Origin: Osmia lignaria lignaria
Lineage: Eukaryota > Arthropoda > Insecta > Hymenoptera > Megachilidae
DNA length: 64,000 bases
Reading direction: 5' to 3'
Assembly: GCF_051020975.1 (NCBI RefSeq)
Contig: NW_027478167.1
Span: forward strand, 3,906,001 to 3,970,000
Numbering within the stretch: the stretch's first letter is position 1; every line of letters starts with the position of its first letter. This document shows positions 12,754 through 25,900 of this stretch, in pieces. The notes beneath the pieces are model-generated. The model worked only from the letters and a program-made list of their open reading frames with translations, had not been told where the DNA came from and searched no databases. The translations under genes were made by a program, and so were the position numbers.

Positions 12754-13610
12754 GAATAGTGCAGAGTTATCTCAAAGAAAGAGGCCACGGTGTTTATGTA
12801 TCTTTATTATGTTGGTGCGGCTTCGGAACCTTTAAATATCTCGGTATATCTCGAAAACTACGCATCTGATCAAAAAATATCATAGAACATAAATAATAGG
12901 AATCTTAATTTCCTACAAAAAGGGTCTCTCAACGTTTTGCCATAGCTCGCATTGTTTCCGAGATATTTGCAGATTCAGCTCAAAGGAACGGGCCTGACGG
13001 ACATATTCCGAGATATTTCTTGTTCTTGTTGCGCTTCTTCCGCACAGCTAAGCTCGAACTGGCATTTGCAGCTCGCAATAGTGCAGAGTTATCTCACAGA
13101 AAGGGGCCACGGTGTTTCTGTATCTCTATTACGTTGGTGCGGCTTCGGAACTTTTAAATATCTTGATATATCTCGAGAATTACGCATCTGATCAAAAAAT
13201 ATCATAGAACATAAGAAGTAGGAAACTTAATTCTCTACAAAAAAGGTCTCTTAACATTTTGCCATAGCTCGCATCGTTTCCGAGATATTTGCAGATTTAG
13301 CTCAAGGGAAGGGGCCTGACGGACATATTCCGAGATATTTCTTGTTATTGTTGTGCTTCTTCTGCACAGCTAAGCTGGAAGCGGCATTTGCGGCTCGCAC
13401 TAGTGCAGAGTTATCTCAAAGAAAGGGGCCACGGTGTTTCTGTATCTCTATTATGTTGGTGCGGCTTCGGATCTTTTAAATATCTCGATATATCTCGAAA
13501 ACTACGCTTCTGATCAAAAAATATCACAGAACATAAAAAGTAGGAAACTTAATTCTCTAGAAAAAAGATCTCTTAACATTTTGCCATAGCTCGCTTCGTT
13601 TCCGAGATAT
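12323..13610 (+). repeat. Most diverged monomer cluster (frame-broken types)
   Basis: Monomers at 12323, 12645 and 13289 close the 74-codon frame near its start (TAG in gatttagctc, TAA in gatctaattc). The one at 12967 keeps it, with gattcagctcaaagg. Family markers are cttgttcttgttgtgcttc-like tracts, gctcgaactggc and gtatttccg or gtgtttccg. Equivalent clusters lie at 16185-17472 and 20691-21978, and partly at 4919-5350. Because whole clusters move together, stop-carrying variants have been copied as freely as open ones. Confidence 0.83.
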
Positions 13611-15540
13611 TTGCAGATTTATCTCAAGGGAAGGGGCCTGACGGACATATTTCGAGATATTTCTTCTTCTTGTTGTTCTTCTTCTGCACAGCTAAACTGG
13701 AAGTGGCATTTCCAGCTCGCAATAGCGCAGAGTTATCTCAAAGAAAGGGGCCACGGTGTTTCTGTATCTCTATTATGTTGGTGCGGCTTCGGAACTTTTA
13801 AATATCTTGATATATTTCGAGAACTACGCATCTGATCAAAAAATATCATAGAACATAAAAAGTAGGAAACTTAATTCTCTCCAAAAAGGTCTCTTAACAT
13901 TTTGCCATAGCTCGCTTCGTTTCCGAGATATATGCAAATTTATCTCAAGGGAAGGGGCCTGACGGACATATTTCGAGATATTTCTTCTTCTTGTTGTTCT
14001 TCTTCTGCACAGCTAAAGTGGAAGTTACATTTGCAGCTCGGAATAGTGCAGAGTTATCTCAAAGAAAGAGGCCACGGTGTTTATGTATCTCTATTATGTT
14101 GGTGCGGCTTCGGAACCTTTAAATATCTCGATATATCTCGAAAACTACGCCTCTGATCCAAAAATATCATAGAGCATAAATAGTAGGAAACTTAATTTCC
14201 TACAAAAAAGGTCTCTTAATAGTTTGCCATAGCTCGCATTGTTTCCGACATATTTGCAGATTTAGCTCAAAGGAAGGGGCGTGACGGACATATTCCGAGA
14301 TATTTCTTGTTCTTGTTGTGCTTCTTCTGCACAGCTAAGCTCGAACTGGCATTTGCAGCTCGCAATAGTGCAGAGTTATCTCTCAGAAAGGGGCCACGGT
14401 GTTTCTGTATCTCTATTATGTTGGTGCGGCTGCGGAACTTTTAAATATCTTGATATATCTCGAGAATTACGCATCTGATCAAAAAATATCATAGAACGTA
14501 ACTTGTAGGAAACTTAATTCTCTACAAAAAAGGTCTCTTAACATTTTGCCATAGCTCGCTTCGTTTCCGAGATATTTGCAGATTTATCTCAAGGGAAGAG
14601 GCCTGACGGACAGATTTCGAGATATTTCTTCTTCTTGTTGTTCTTCTTCTGCACAGCTAAGCTCGAAGTGGCATTTGCAGCTCGCAATAGTGCAGAGTTA
14701 TCGCAAAGGAAGAGGCCACGGTGTTTCTGTACCTCTATTATGTTGGTGCAGCTTCGGAACTTTTAAATATCTTGATATATCTCGAGAACTACGCATCTGA
14801 TCAAAAAATATCATAGAAGATAAAAAGTAGGAAACTGAATTCTCTACAAAAAAGGTCTCTTAACATTTTGCCATAGCTCGCTTCGTTTCCGAGATATATG
14901 CAGATTTATCTCATGGGAAGGGGCCTGCCGGACATATTTCGAGATATTTCTTCTTCTTGTTGTTCTTCTTCTGCACAGCTAAGCTGGAAGTGGCATTCGC
15001 AGCTCGCAATAGTGCAGAGTTATCTCAAAGAAAGGGGCCACGGTGTTTCTGTATCTCTATTATGTTGGTGCGGCTTCGGAACTTTTAAATATCTTGATAT
15101 ATCTCGACAATTACGCATCTGATCAAAAAATATCATACAACATAAAAAGTAGGAAACTTAATTCTCTACAAAAAAGGTCTCTTAACATTTTGCCATAGCT
15201 CGCTTCGTTTCCGAGATATTTGCAGATTTATCTCAAGGGAAGTGGCCTGACGGACATATTTCGAGATATTTCTTCTTCTTGTTGTTCTTCTTCTGCACAG
15301 CTAAGCTGGAAGTGGCATTTGCAGCTCGCAATAGTGCAGAGTTATCGCAAAGGAAGAGGCCACGGTGTTTCTGTACCTCTATTATGTTGGTGCAGCTTCG
15401 GAACTTTTAAATATTTGATATATCTCGAGAACTACGCATCTGATCAAAAAATATCATAGAAGATAAAAAGTAGGAAACTGAATTCTCTACAAAAAAGGTC
15501 TCTTAACATTTTGCCATAGCTCGCTTCGCTTCCGAGATAT

Positions 15541-15862
15541 ATGCAGATTTATCTCAAGGGAAGGGGCCTGACGGACATATTTCGAGATATTTCTTCTTCT
15601 TGTTGTTCTTCTTCTGCACAGCTAAGCTGGAAGTGGCATTTGCAGCTCGCAATAGTGCAGAGTTATCTCAAAGAAAGGGGCCACGGTGTTTCTGTATCTC
15701 TTATATGTTGGTGCGGCTTCGGAACTTTTAAATATCTTGATATATCTCGAGAACTACGCATCTGATCAAAAAATATCATAGAACATAAAAAGTAGGAAAC
15801 TTAATTCTCTACAAAAAAGGTCTCTTAACATTTTGCCATAGCTCGCTTCGTTTCCGAGATAT
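15541..15862 (+). repeat. Fused monomer: start of the 3309 type, end of the 3631 type
   Basis: In the 7404-bp unit the monomers at 3309 and 3631 are neighbours. Here a single monomer has the upstream cttcgcttcc and atatatgcag of the 3309 type but the rare tctcttatatgttgg of the 3631 type, and is followed directly by the type found at 3953 (gctggaagcggc). One monomer length has been lost by exchange inside the repeat. The copy at 19403 is the same fusion, so it predates the 3862-bp duplication. Confidence 0.78.
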
Positions 15863-16013
15863 TTGCACATTTATCTCAAGGGAAGGGGCCTGACGGACAT
15901 ATTTCGAGATATTTCTTCTTCTTGTTGTTCTTCTTCTGCACAGCTAAGCTGGAAGCGGCATTTGCGGCTCGCACTAGTGCAGAGTTATCTCAAAGAAAGG
16001 GGCCACGGTGTTT

Positions 16014-19000
16014 CTGTATCTCTATTATGTTGGTGCGGCTTCGGAACTTTTAAATATCTTGATATATCTCGAGAACTACGCATCTGATCAAAAAATATCA
16101 TAGAACATAAATAGTAGGAATCTTAATTTCCTACAAAAAAGATCTCTTAATATTTTGCCATAGCTCGCATTGTTTCCGAGATATTTGCAGATTTAGCTCA
16201 AGGGAAGGGGCCTGACGGACTTAATCCGAGATATTTCTTGTTCTTGTTGTGCTTCTTCTGCACAGCTAAGCTCGAACTGGCATTTGCAGCTCGCAATAGT
16301 GCAGAGTTATCTCACAGAAAGGGGCCACGGTGTTTCCGTATCTCTATTATGTTGGTGCGGCTTCGGAACTTTTAAATATCTTGATATATCTCGAAAACTA
16401 CCCATCTGATCAAAAAATATCATAGAACCTAAATTGTAGGAAACGTAATTCTCTACAAAAAAGGTCTCTTATCATTTTGCCATAGCTGGCATCGTTTCCG
16501 AGATATTTGCAGATCTAATTCAAGGGAAGGGGCCTGACGGACATATTTCGAGATATTTCTTCTTCTTGTCGTTCTTCTTCTGCACAGCTAAAGTGGAAGT
16601 TACATTTGCAGCTCGGAATAGTGCAGAGTTATCTCAAAGAAAGAGGCCACGGTGTTTATGTATCTTTATTATGTTGGTGCGGCTTCGGAACCTTTAAATA
16701 TCTCGGTATATCTCGAAAACTACGCATCTGATCAAAAAATATCATAGAACATAAATAATAGGAATCTTAATTTCCTACAAAAAGGGTCTCTCAACGTTTT
16801 GCCATAGCTCGCATTGTTTCCGAGATATTTGCAGATTCAGCTCAAAGGAACGGGCCTGACGGACATATTCCGAGATATTTCTTGTTCTTGTTGCGCTTCT
16901 TCCGCACAGCTAAGCTCGAACTGGCATTTGCAGCTCGCAATAGTGCAGAGTTATCTCACAGAAAGGGGCCACGGTGTTTCTGTATCTCTATTACGTTGGT
17001 GCGGCTTCGGAACTTTTAAATATCTTGATATATCTCGAGAATTACGCATCTGATCAAAAAATATCATAGAACATAAGAAGTAGGAAACTTAATTCTCTAC
17101 AAAAAAGGTCTCTTAACATTTTGCCATAGCTCGCATCGTTTCCGAGATATTTGCAGATTTAGCTCAAGGGAAGGGGCCTGACGGACATATTCCGAGATAT
17201 TTCTTGTTATTGTTGTGCTTCTTCTGCACAGCTAAGCTGGAAGCGGCATTTGCGGCTCGCACTAGTGCAGAGTTATCTCAAAGAAAGGGGCCACGGTGTT
17301 TCTGTATCTCTATTATGTTGGTGCGGCTTCGGATCTTTTAAATATCTCGATATATCTCGAAAACTACGCTTCTGATCAAAAAATATCACAGAACATAAAA
17401 AGTAGGAAACTTAATTCTCTAGAAAAAAGATCTCTTAACATTTTGCCATAGCTCGCTTCGTTTCCGAGATATTTGCAGATTTATCTCAAGGGAAGGGGCC
17501 TGACGGACATATTTCGAGATATTTCTTCTTCTTGTTGTTCTTCTTCTGCACAGCTAAACTGGAAGTGGCATTTCCAGCTCGCAATAGCGCAGAGTTATCT
17601 CAAAGAAAGGGGCCACGGTGTTTCTGTATCTCTATTATGTTGGTGCGGCTTCGGAACTTTTAAATATCTTGATATATTTCGAGAACTACGCATCTGATCA
17701 AAAAATATCATAGAACATAAAAAGTAGGAAACTTAATTCTCTCCAAAAAGGTCTCTTAACATTTTGCCATAGCTCGCTTCGTTTCCGAGATATATGCAAA
17801 TTTATCTCAAGGGAAGGGGCCTGACGGACATATTTCGAGATATTTCTTCTTCTTGTTGTTCTTCTTCTGCACAGCTAAAGTGGAAGTTACATTTGCAGCT
17901 CGGAATAGTGCAGAGTTATCTCAAAGAAAGAGGCCACGGTGTTTATGTATCTCTATTATGTTGGTGCGGCTTCGGAACCTTTAAATATCTCGATATATCT
18001 CGAAAACTACGCCTCTGATCCAAAAATATCATAGAGCATAAATAGTAGGAAACTTAATTTCCTACAAAAAAGGTCTCTTAATAGTTTGCCATAGCTCGCA
18101 TTGTTTCCGACATATTTGCAGATTTAGCTCAAGGGAAGGGGCGTGACGGACATATTCCGAGATATTTCTTGTTCTTGTTGTGCTTCTTCTGCACAGCTAA
18201 GCTCGAACTGGCATTTGCAGCTCGCAATAGTGCAGAGTTATCTCTCAGAAAGGGGCCACGGTGTTTCTGTATCTCTATTATGTTGGTGCGGCTGCGGAAC
18301 TTTTAAATATCTTGATATATCTCGAGAATTACGCATCTGATCAAAAAATATCATAGAACGTAACTTGTAGGAAACTTAATTCTCTACAAAAAAGGTCTCT
18401 TAACATTTTGCCATAGCTCGCTTCGTTTCCGAGATATTTGCAGATTTATCTCAAGGGAAGAGGCCTGACGGACAGATTTCGAGATATTTCTTCTTCTTGT
18501 TGTTCTTCTTCTGCACAGCTAAGCTCGAAGTGGCATTTGCAGCTCGCAATAGTGCAGAGTTATCGCAAAGGAAGAGGCCACGGTGTTTCTGTACCTCTAT
18601 TATGTTGGTGCAGCTTCGGAACTTTTAAATATCTTGATATATCTCGAGAACTACGCATCTGATCAAAAAATATCATAGAAGATAAAAAGTAGGAAACTGA
18701 ATTCTCTACAAAAAAGGTCTCTTAACATTTTGCCATAGCTCGCTTCGTTTCCGAGATATATGCAGATTTATCTCATGGGAAGGGGCCTGCCGGACATATT
18801 TCGAGATATTTCTTCTTCTTGTTGTTCTTCTTCTGCACAGCTAAGCTGGAAGTGGCATTCGCAGCTCGCAATAGTGCAGAGTTATCTCAAAGAAAGGGGC
18901 CACGGTGTTTCTGTATCTCTATTATGTTGGTGCGGCTTCGGAACTTTTAAATATCTTGATATATCTCGACAATTACGCATCTGATCAAAAAATATCATAC

Positions 19001-19960
19001 AACATAAAAAGTAGGAAACTTAATTCTCTACAAAAAAGGTCTCTTAACATTTTGCCATAGCTCGCTTCGTTTCCGAGATATTTGCAGATTTATCTCAAGG
19101 GAAGTGGCCTGACGGACATATTTCGAGATATTTCTTCTTCTTGTTGTTCTTCTTCTGCACAGCTAAGCTGGAAGTGGCATTTGCAGCTCGCAATAGTGCA
19201 GAGTTATCGCAAAGGAAGAGGCCACGGTGTTTCTGTACCTCTATTATGTTGGTGCAGCTTCGGAACTTTTAAATATTTGATATATCTCGAGAACTACGCA
19301 TCTGATCAAAAAATATCATAGAAGATAAAAAGTAGGAAACTGAATTCTCTACAAAAAAGGTCTCTTAACATTTTGCCATAGCTCGCTTCGCTTCCGAGAT
19401 ATATGCAGATTTATCTCAAGGGAAGGGGCCTGACGGACATATTTCGAGATATTTCTTCTTCTTGTTGTTCTTCTTCTGCACAGCTAAGCTGGAAGTGGCA
19501 TTTGCAGCTCGCAATAGTGCAGAGTTATCTCAAAGAAAGGGGCCACGGTGTTTCTGTATCTCTTATATGTTGGTGCGGCTTCGGAACTTTTAAATATCTT
19601 GATATATCTCGAGAACTACGCATCTGATCAAAAAATATCATAGAACATAAAAAGTAGGAAACTTAATTGTCTACAAAAAAGGTCTCTTAACATTTTGCCA
19701 TAGCTCGCTTCGTTTCCGAGATATTTGCACATTTATCTCAAGGGAAGGGGCCTGACGGACATATTTCGAGATATTTCTTCTTCTTGTTGTTCTTCTTCTG
19801 CACAGCTAAGCTGGAAGCGGCATTTGCGGCTCGCACTAGTGCAGAGTTATCTCAAAGAAAGGGGCCACGGTGTTTCTGTATCTCTATTATGTTGGTGCGG
19901 CTTCGGAACTTTTAAATATCTTGATATATCTCGAGAACTACGCATCTGATCAAAAAATAT
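16014..19960 (+). repeat. 3862-bp higher-order repeat, copy 2
   Basis: This is the partner of 12152-16013, with monomers starting at 16185, 16507, 16829, 17151, 17473, 17794, 18116, 18438, 18760, 19082, 19403 and 19725. After about 19960 the sequence continues with the type found at 4275 and 11679 (here gatttatcaccaggg), not with the type at 16185. The repeat therefore ends at a junction where two monomers are present or absent. Confidence 0.87.
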
Positions 19961-22950
19961 CATAGAACATAAAAAGTAGGAAACTTAATTCTCTACAAAA
20001 AAGGTCTCTTAACATTTTGCCATAGCTCGCTTCGTTTCCGAGATATTTGCAGATTTATCACCAGGGAAGGGGCCTGACGGACATATTTCGAGATATTTCT
20101 TCTTCTTGTTGTTCTTCTTCTGTACAGCTAAACTGGAAGTGGCATTTCCAGCTCGCAATAGCGCAGTGTTATCTCAAAGAAAGGGGCCACGGTGTTTCTG
20201 TATCTTTATTATGTTGTTGCGGCTTCGGAACCTTTAAATATCTCGATATATCTCGAAAACTACGCATCTGATCATAAAATATCATAGAACATAAATAGTA
20301 GGAAACTTAATTTCCTACAAAAAAGGTCTCCCAACGTTTTGCCATAGCTCGCATTGTTTCCGAGATATTTGCAGATTCAGCTCAAAGGATCGGGCCTGAC
20401 GGACATATTTCGAGATATTTCTTCTTCTTGTTGTTCTTCGTCTGCACAGCTAAACTGGAAGTGGCATTTCCAGCTCGCAATAGTGCAGAGTTATCTCGCA
20501 GAAAGGGGCCACGCTGTTTCTGTATCTCTATTATGTTGGTGCGGCTTCGGAACTTTTAAATATCTTGATATATCTCGAGAACTACGCATCTGATCAAAAA
20601 ATATCATAGAACATAAATAGTAGGAATCTTAATTTCCTACAAAAAAGATCTCTTAATATTTTGCCATAGCTCGCATTGTTTCCGAGATATTTGCAGATTT
20701 AGCTCAAGGGAAGGGGCCTGACGGACTTAATCCGAGATATTTCTTGTTCTTGTTGTGCTTCTTCTGCACAGCTAAGCTCGAACTGGCATTTGCAGCTCGC
20801 AATAGTGCAGAGTTATCTCACAGAAAGGGGCCACGGTATTTCCGTATCTCTATTATGTTGGTGCGGCTTCGGAACTTTTAAATATCTTGATATATCTCGA
20901 AAACTACCCATCTGATCAAAAAATATCATAGAACCTAAATTGTAGGAAACGTAATTCTCTACAAAAAAGGTCTCTTATCATTTTGCCATAGCTGGCATCG
21001 TTTCCGAGATATTTGCAGATCTAATTCAAGGGAAGGGGCCTGACGGACATATTTCGAGATATTTCTTCTTCTTGTTGTTCTTCTTCTGCACAGCTAAAGT
21101 GGAAGTTACATTTGCAGCTCGGAATAGTGCAGAGTTATCTCAAAGAAAGAGGCCACGGTGTTTATGTATCTTTATTATGTTGGTGCGGCTTCGGAACCTT
21201 TAAATATCTCGATATATCTCGAAAACTACGCATCTGATCAAAAAATATCATAGAACATAAATAATAGGAATCTTAATTTCCTACAAAAAGGGTCTCTCAA
21301 CGTTTTGCCATAGCTCGCATTGTTTCCGAGATATTTGCAGATTCAGCTCAAAGGAACGGGCCTGACGGACATATTCCGAGATATTTCTTGTTCTTGTTGC
21401 GCTTCTTCCGCACAGCTAAGCTCGAACTGGCATTTGCAGCTCGCAATAGTGCAGAGTTATCTCACAGAAAGGGGCCACGGTGTTTCTGTATCTCTATTAC
21501 GTTGGTGCGGCTTCGGAACTTTTAAATATCTTGATATATCTCGAGAATTACGCATCTGATCAAAAAATATCATAGAACATAAGAAGTAGGAAACTTAATT
21601 CTCTACAAAAAAGGTCTCTTAACATTTTGCCATAGCTCGCATCGTTTCCGAGATATTTGCAGATTTAGCTCAAGGGAAGGGGCCTGACGGACATATTCCG
21701 AGATATTTCTTGTTATTGTTGTGCTTCTTCTGCACAGCTAAGCCTGAAGCGGCATTTGCGGCTCGCACCAGTGCAGAGTTATCTCAGAGAAAGGGGCCAC
21801 GGTGTTTCTGTATCTCTATTATGTTGGTGCGGCTTCGGATCTTTTAAATATCTCGATATATCTCGAAAACTACGCTTCTGATCAAAAAATATCATAGAAC
21901 ATAAATTGTAGGAAACATAATTCTCTACAAAAAAGGTCTCTTAACATTTTGCCATAGCTCGCTTCGTTTCCGAGATATTTGCAGATTTATCTCGAGGGAA
22001 GGGGCCTGACGGACATATTTCGACATATTTCTTCTTCTTGTTGTTCTTCTTCTGCACAGCTAAACTGGAAGTGGCATTACCAGCTCGCAATAGCGCAGAG
22101 TTATCTCAAAGAAAGGGGCCACGGTGTTTCTGTATCTCTATTATGTTGGTGCGGCTTCGGAACTTTTAAATATCTTGATATATCTCGAGAACTACGCATC
22201 TGATCAAAAAATATCACAGAACATAAAAAGTAGGAAACTTAATTCTCTACAAAAAAGGTCTCTTAACATTTTGCCATAGCTCGCTTCGTTTCCGAGATAT
22301 TTGCAGATTTATCTCAAGGGAAGGGGCCTGACGGACATATTTCGAGATATTTCTTCTTCTTGTTGTTCTTCTTCTGCACAGCTAAAGTGGAAGTTACATT
22401 TGCAGCTCGGAATAGTGCAGAGTTATCTCAAAGAAAGAGGCCACGGTGTTTATGTATCTTTATTATGTTGGTGCGGCTTCGGAACCTTTAAATATCTCGA
22501 TATATCTCGAAAACTACGCCTCTGATCCAAAAATATCATAGAGCATAAATAGTAGGAAACTTAATTTCCTACAAAAAAGGTCTCTTAATAGTTTGCCATA
22601 GCTCGCATTGTTTCCGACATATTTGCAGATTTAGCTCAAGGGAAGGGGCGTGACGGACATATTCCGAGATATTTCTTGTTCTTGTTGTGCTTCTTCTGCA
22701 CAGCTAAGCTCGAACTGGCATTTGCAGCTCGCAATAGTGCAGAGTTATCTCTCAGAAAGGGGCCACGGTGTTTCTGTATCTCTATTATGTTGGTGCGGCT
22801 GCGGAACTTTTAAATATCTTGATATATCTCGAGAATTACGCATCTGATCAAAAAATATCATAGAACGTAACTTGTAGGAAACTTAATTCTCTACAAAAAA
22901 GGTCTCTTAACATTTTGCCATAGCTCGCTTCGTTTCCGAGATATTTGCAG
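19961..22950 (+). repeat. Third version of the zone I block, with two extra monomers
   Basis: Monomers at 20047, 20369, 20691 and 21013 correspond to 11679, 12001, 12323 and 12645 (offset 8368 bp = 26 x 322 minus 4). From 20691 the block also matches 16185 onward at 4506-4507 bp (14 monomers). The monomers at 20047 and 20369 have no counterpart between 15863 and 16185. More differences have built up here than between the 3862-bp copies, for example agcctgaagcgg near 21742 and tcgacatatttc near 22020. The match ends at about 22.95 kb. Confidence 0.83.
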
Positions 22951-25900
22951 ATATATCTCAAGGGAAGGGGCCTGACGGACATATTTCGAGATATTTCTTC
23001 TTCTTGTTGTTCTTCTTCTGCACAGCTAAGCTGGAAGTGGAATTTGCAGCTCGCAATAGTGCAGAGTTATCTCAAAGAAAGGGGCCACGGTGTTTCTGTA
23101 TTTCTATTATGTTGGTGCGGCTTCGGAACTTTTAAATATCTTGATATATCTCGAGAACTACGCATCTGATCAAAAAATATCATAGAACATAAAAAGTAGG
23201 AAACTTAATTCTCTACAAAAAGGGTCTCTTAACATTTTGCCATAGCTCGCTTCGTTTCCGAGATATTTGCAGATTCAGCTCAAAAGAACGGGCCTGACGG
23301 ACATATTTCGAGATATTTCTTCCTCTTGTTGTTCTTCTTCTGCACAGCTAAGCTGGAAGTGGCATTTGCGGCTCGCACTAGTGCAGAGTTATCTCAAAGA
23401 AAGGGGCCACGGTGTTTCTGTACCTCTATTATGTTGGTGCGGCTTCGGAACTTTTAAATATCTCGATATATCTCGAAAACTACGGTTCTGATCAAAAAAT
23501 ATCATAGAACATAAATTGTAGGAAACATAATTCTCTACAAAAAAGGTCTCTTAACATTTTGCCATAGCTCGCTTCCTTTCCGAGATATGTGCAGATTTAT
23601 CTCAAGGGAAGGGGCCTGACGGACATATTTCGAGATACTTCTTCTTCTTGTTGTTCTTCTTCTGCACAGCTAAGCTGGAAGTGGCATTTGCAGCTCGCAA
23701 TAGTACAGAGTTATCTCAAAGAAAGGGGCCACGGTGTTTCTGTATCTCTATTATGTTGGTGCGGCTTCGGAACTTTTAAATATCTTGATATATCTCGAGA
23801 ACTACGCATCTGATCAAAAAATATCATAGAAGATAAAAAGTAGGAAACTTAATTCTCTACAAAAAAGGTCTCTTAACATTTTGCCATAGCTCGCTTCGTT
23901 TCCGAGATATTTGCAGATTTATCTCAAGGGAAGGGGCCTGACGGACATATTTCGAGATATTTCTTCTTCTTGTTGTTCTTCTTCTGCACAGCTAAGCTGG
24001 AAGTGGCATTTGCGGCTCGCACTAGTGCAGAGTTATCTCAAAGAAAGGGGCCACGGTGTTTCTGTACCTCTATTATGTTGGTGCGGCTTCGGAACTTTTA
24101 AATGTCTCGATATATCTCGAAAACTACGCTTCTGATCAAAAAATATCATAGAACATAAATTATAGGAAACATAATACTCTACAAAAAAGGTCTCTTAACA
24201 TTTTGCCATGGCTCGCTTCGTTTCCGAGATATTTGCAGATATATCTCAAGGGAAGGGGCCTGACGGACATATTTCGAGATATTTCTTCTTCTTGTTGTTC
24301 TTCTTCTGCACAGCTATGCTGGAAGTGGAATTTGCAGCTCGCAATACTGCAGAGTTATCTCAAAGAAAGGGGCCACGGTGTTTCTGAATCTCTATTATGT
24401 TGGTGCGGCTTCGGAACTTTTAAATATCTCGATATATCTCGAAAACTACGCTTCTGATCAAAAAATATCATAGAACATAAATTGTAGGAAACATAATTCT
24501 CTACAAAAAAGGTCTCTTAACATTTTGCCATAGCTCGCTTCGTTTCCGAGATATTTGCAGATATATCTCAAGGGAAGGGGCCTGACGGACATATTTCGAG
24601 ATATTTCTTCTTCTTGTTGTTCTTCTTCTGCACAGCTAAGCTGGAAGTGGCATTTGCAGCTCGCAATAGTGCAGAGTTATCTCAAAGAAAGGGGCCACGG
24701 TGTTTCTGAATCTCTATTATGTTGGTGCGGCTTCGGAACTTTTAAATATCTCGATATATCTCGAAAACTACGCTTCTGATCAAAAAATATCATAGAACAT
24801 AAATTGTAGGAAACATAATTCTCTACAAAAAACGTCTCTTAACATTTTGCCATAGCTCGCTTCGTTTCCGAGATATTTGCAGATTCAGCTCAAAGGAATG
24901 GGCCTGACGGACATATTTCGAGATATTTCTTCCTCTTGTTGTTCTTCTTCTGCACAGCTAAGCTGGAAGTGGCATTTGCGGCTCGCACTAGTGCAGAGTT
25001 ATCTCAAAGAAAGGGGCCACGGTGTTTCTGTACCTCTATTATGTTGGTGCGGCTTCGGAACTTTTAAATATCTCGATATATCTCGAAAACTACGGTTCTG
25101 ATCAAAAAATATCATAGAACATAAATTGTAGGAAACATAATTCTCTACAAAAAAGGTCTCTAAACATTTTGCCATAGCTCGCTTCGTTTCCGAGATATGT
25201 GCAGATTTATCTCAAGGGAAGGGGCCTGACGGACATATTTCGAGATATTTCTTCTTCTTGTTGTTCTTCTTCTGCACAGCTAAGCTGGAAGTGGCATTTG
25301 CAGCTCGCAATAGTACAGAGTTATCTCAAAGAAAGGGGCCACGGTGTTTCTGTATCTCTATTATGTTGGTGCGGCTTCGGAACTTTTAAATATCTCGATA
25401 TATCTCGAAAACTACGCTTCTGATCAAAAAATATCATAGAACATAAAAAGTAGGAAACTTAATTCTCTACAAAAAAGGTCTCTAAACATTTTGCCATAGC
25501 TCGCTTCGTTTCCGAGATATGTGCAGATTTATCTCAAGGGAAGGGGCCTGACGGACATATTTCGAGATATTTCTTCTTCTTGTTGTTCTTCTTCTGCACA
25601 GCTAAGCTGGAAGTGGCATTTGCAGCTCGCAATAGTACAGAGTTATCTCAAAGAAAGGGGCCACGGTGTTTCTGTATCTCTATTATGTTGGTGCGGCTTC
25701 GGAACTTTTAAATATCTCGATATATCTCGAAAACTACGCTTCTGATCAAAAAATATCATAGAACATAAAAAGTAGGAAACTTAATTCTCTACAAAAAAGG
25801 TCTCTTAACATTTTGCCATAGCTCGCTTCGTTTCCGAGATATTTGCAGATTTATCTCAAGGGAAGGGGCCTGACGGACATATTTCGAGATATTTCTTCTT

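Larger units (their letters stand above)
12152..16013 (+). repeat. 3862-bp higher-order repeat (12 monomers), copy 1
   Basis: This segment matches 16014-19875 at a constant offset of 3862 bp (12 x 322 minus two 1-bp deletions, in ctctccaaaaagg at about 13880 and aaatatttgat at about 15413). I saw only single differences, such as ctcaaagg against ctcaaggg near 14267/18129 and aattctctac against aattgtctac near 15804/19666. The left edge is placed after the ccacgctg marker of the monomer at 12001, so it is uncertain by some tens of bases. Includes the most diverged monomers of the window. Confidence 0.87.
1..22950 (+). repeat. Zone I: diverse monomers in long higher-order repeats
   Basis: Monomer starts run from 90 to 22623. 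At least 20 distinguishable monomer types recur here in fixed order. Private variants include aggaatctcaatttcc, tatcgcaaaggaagagg with tgcagcttcgg, gattcagctcaaagg, gatttagctcaagg and gatctaattcaagg. Neighbouring monomers differ much more than copies of the same type thousands of bases apart. The zone ends near 22.95 kb, where the match to the 18.4-kb region stops and zone II variants begin. Confidence 0.85.
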
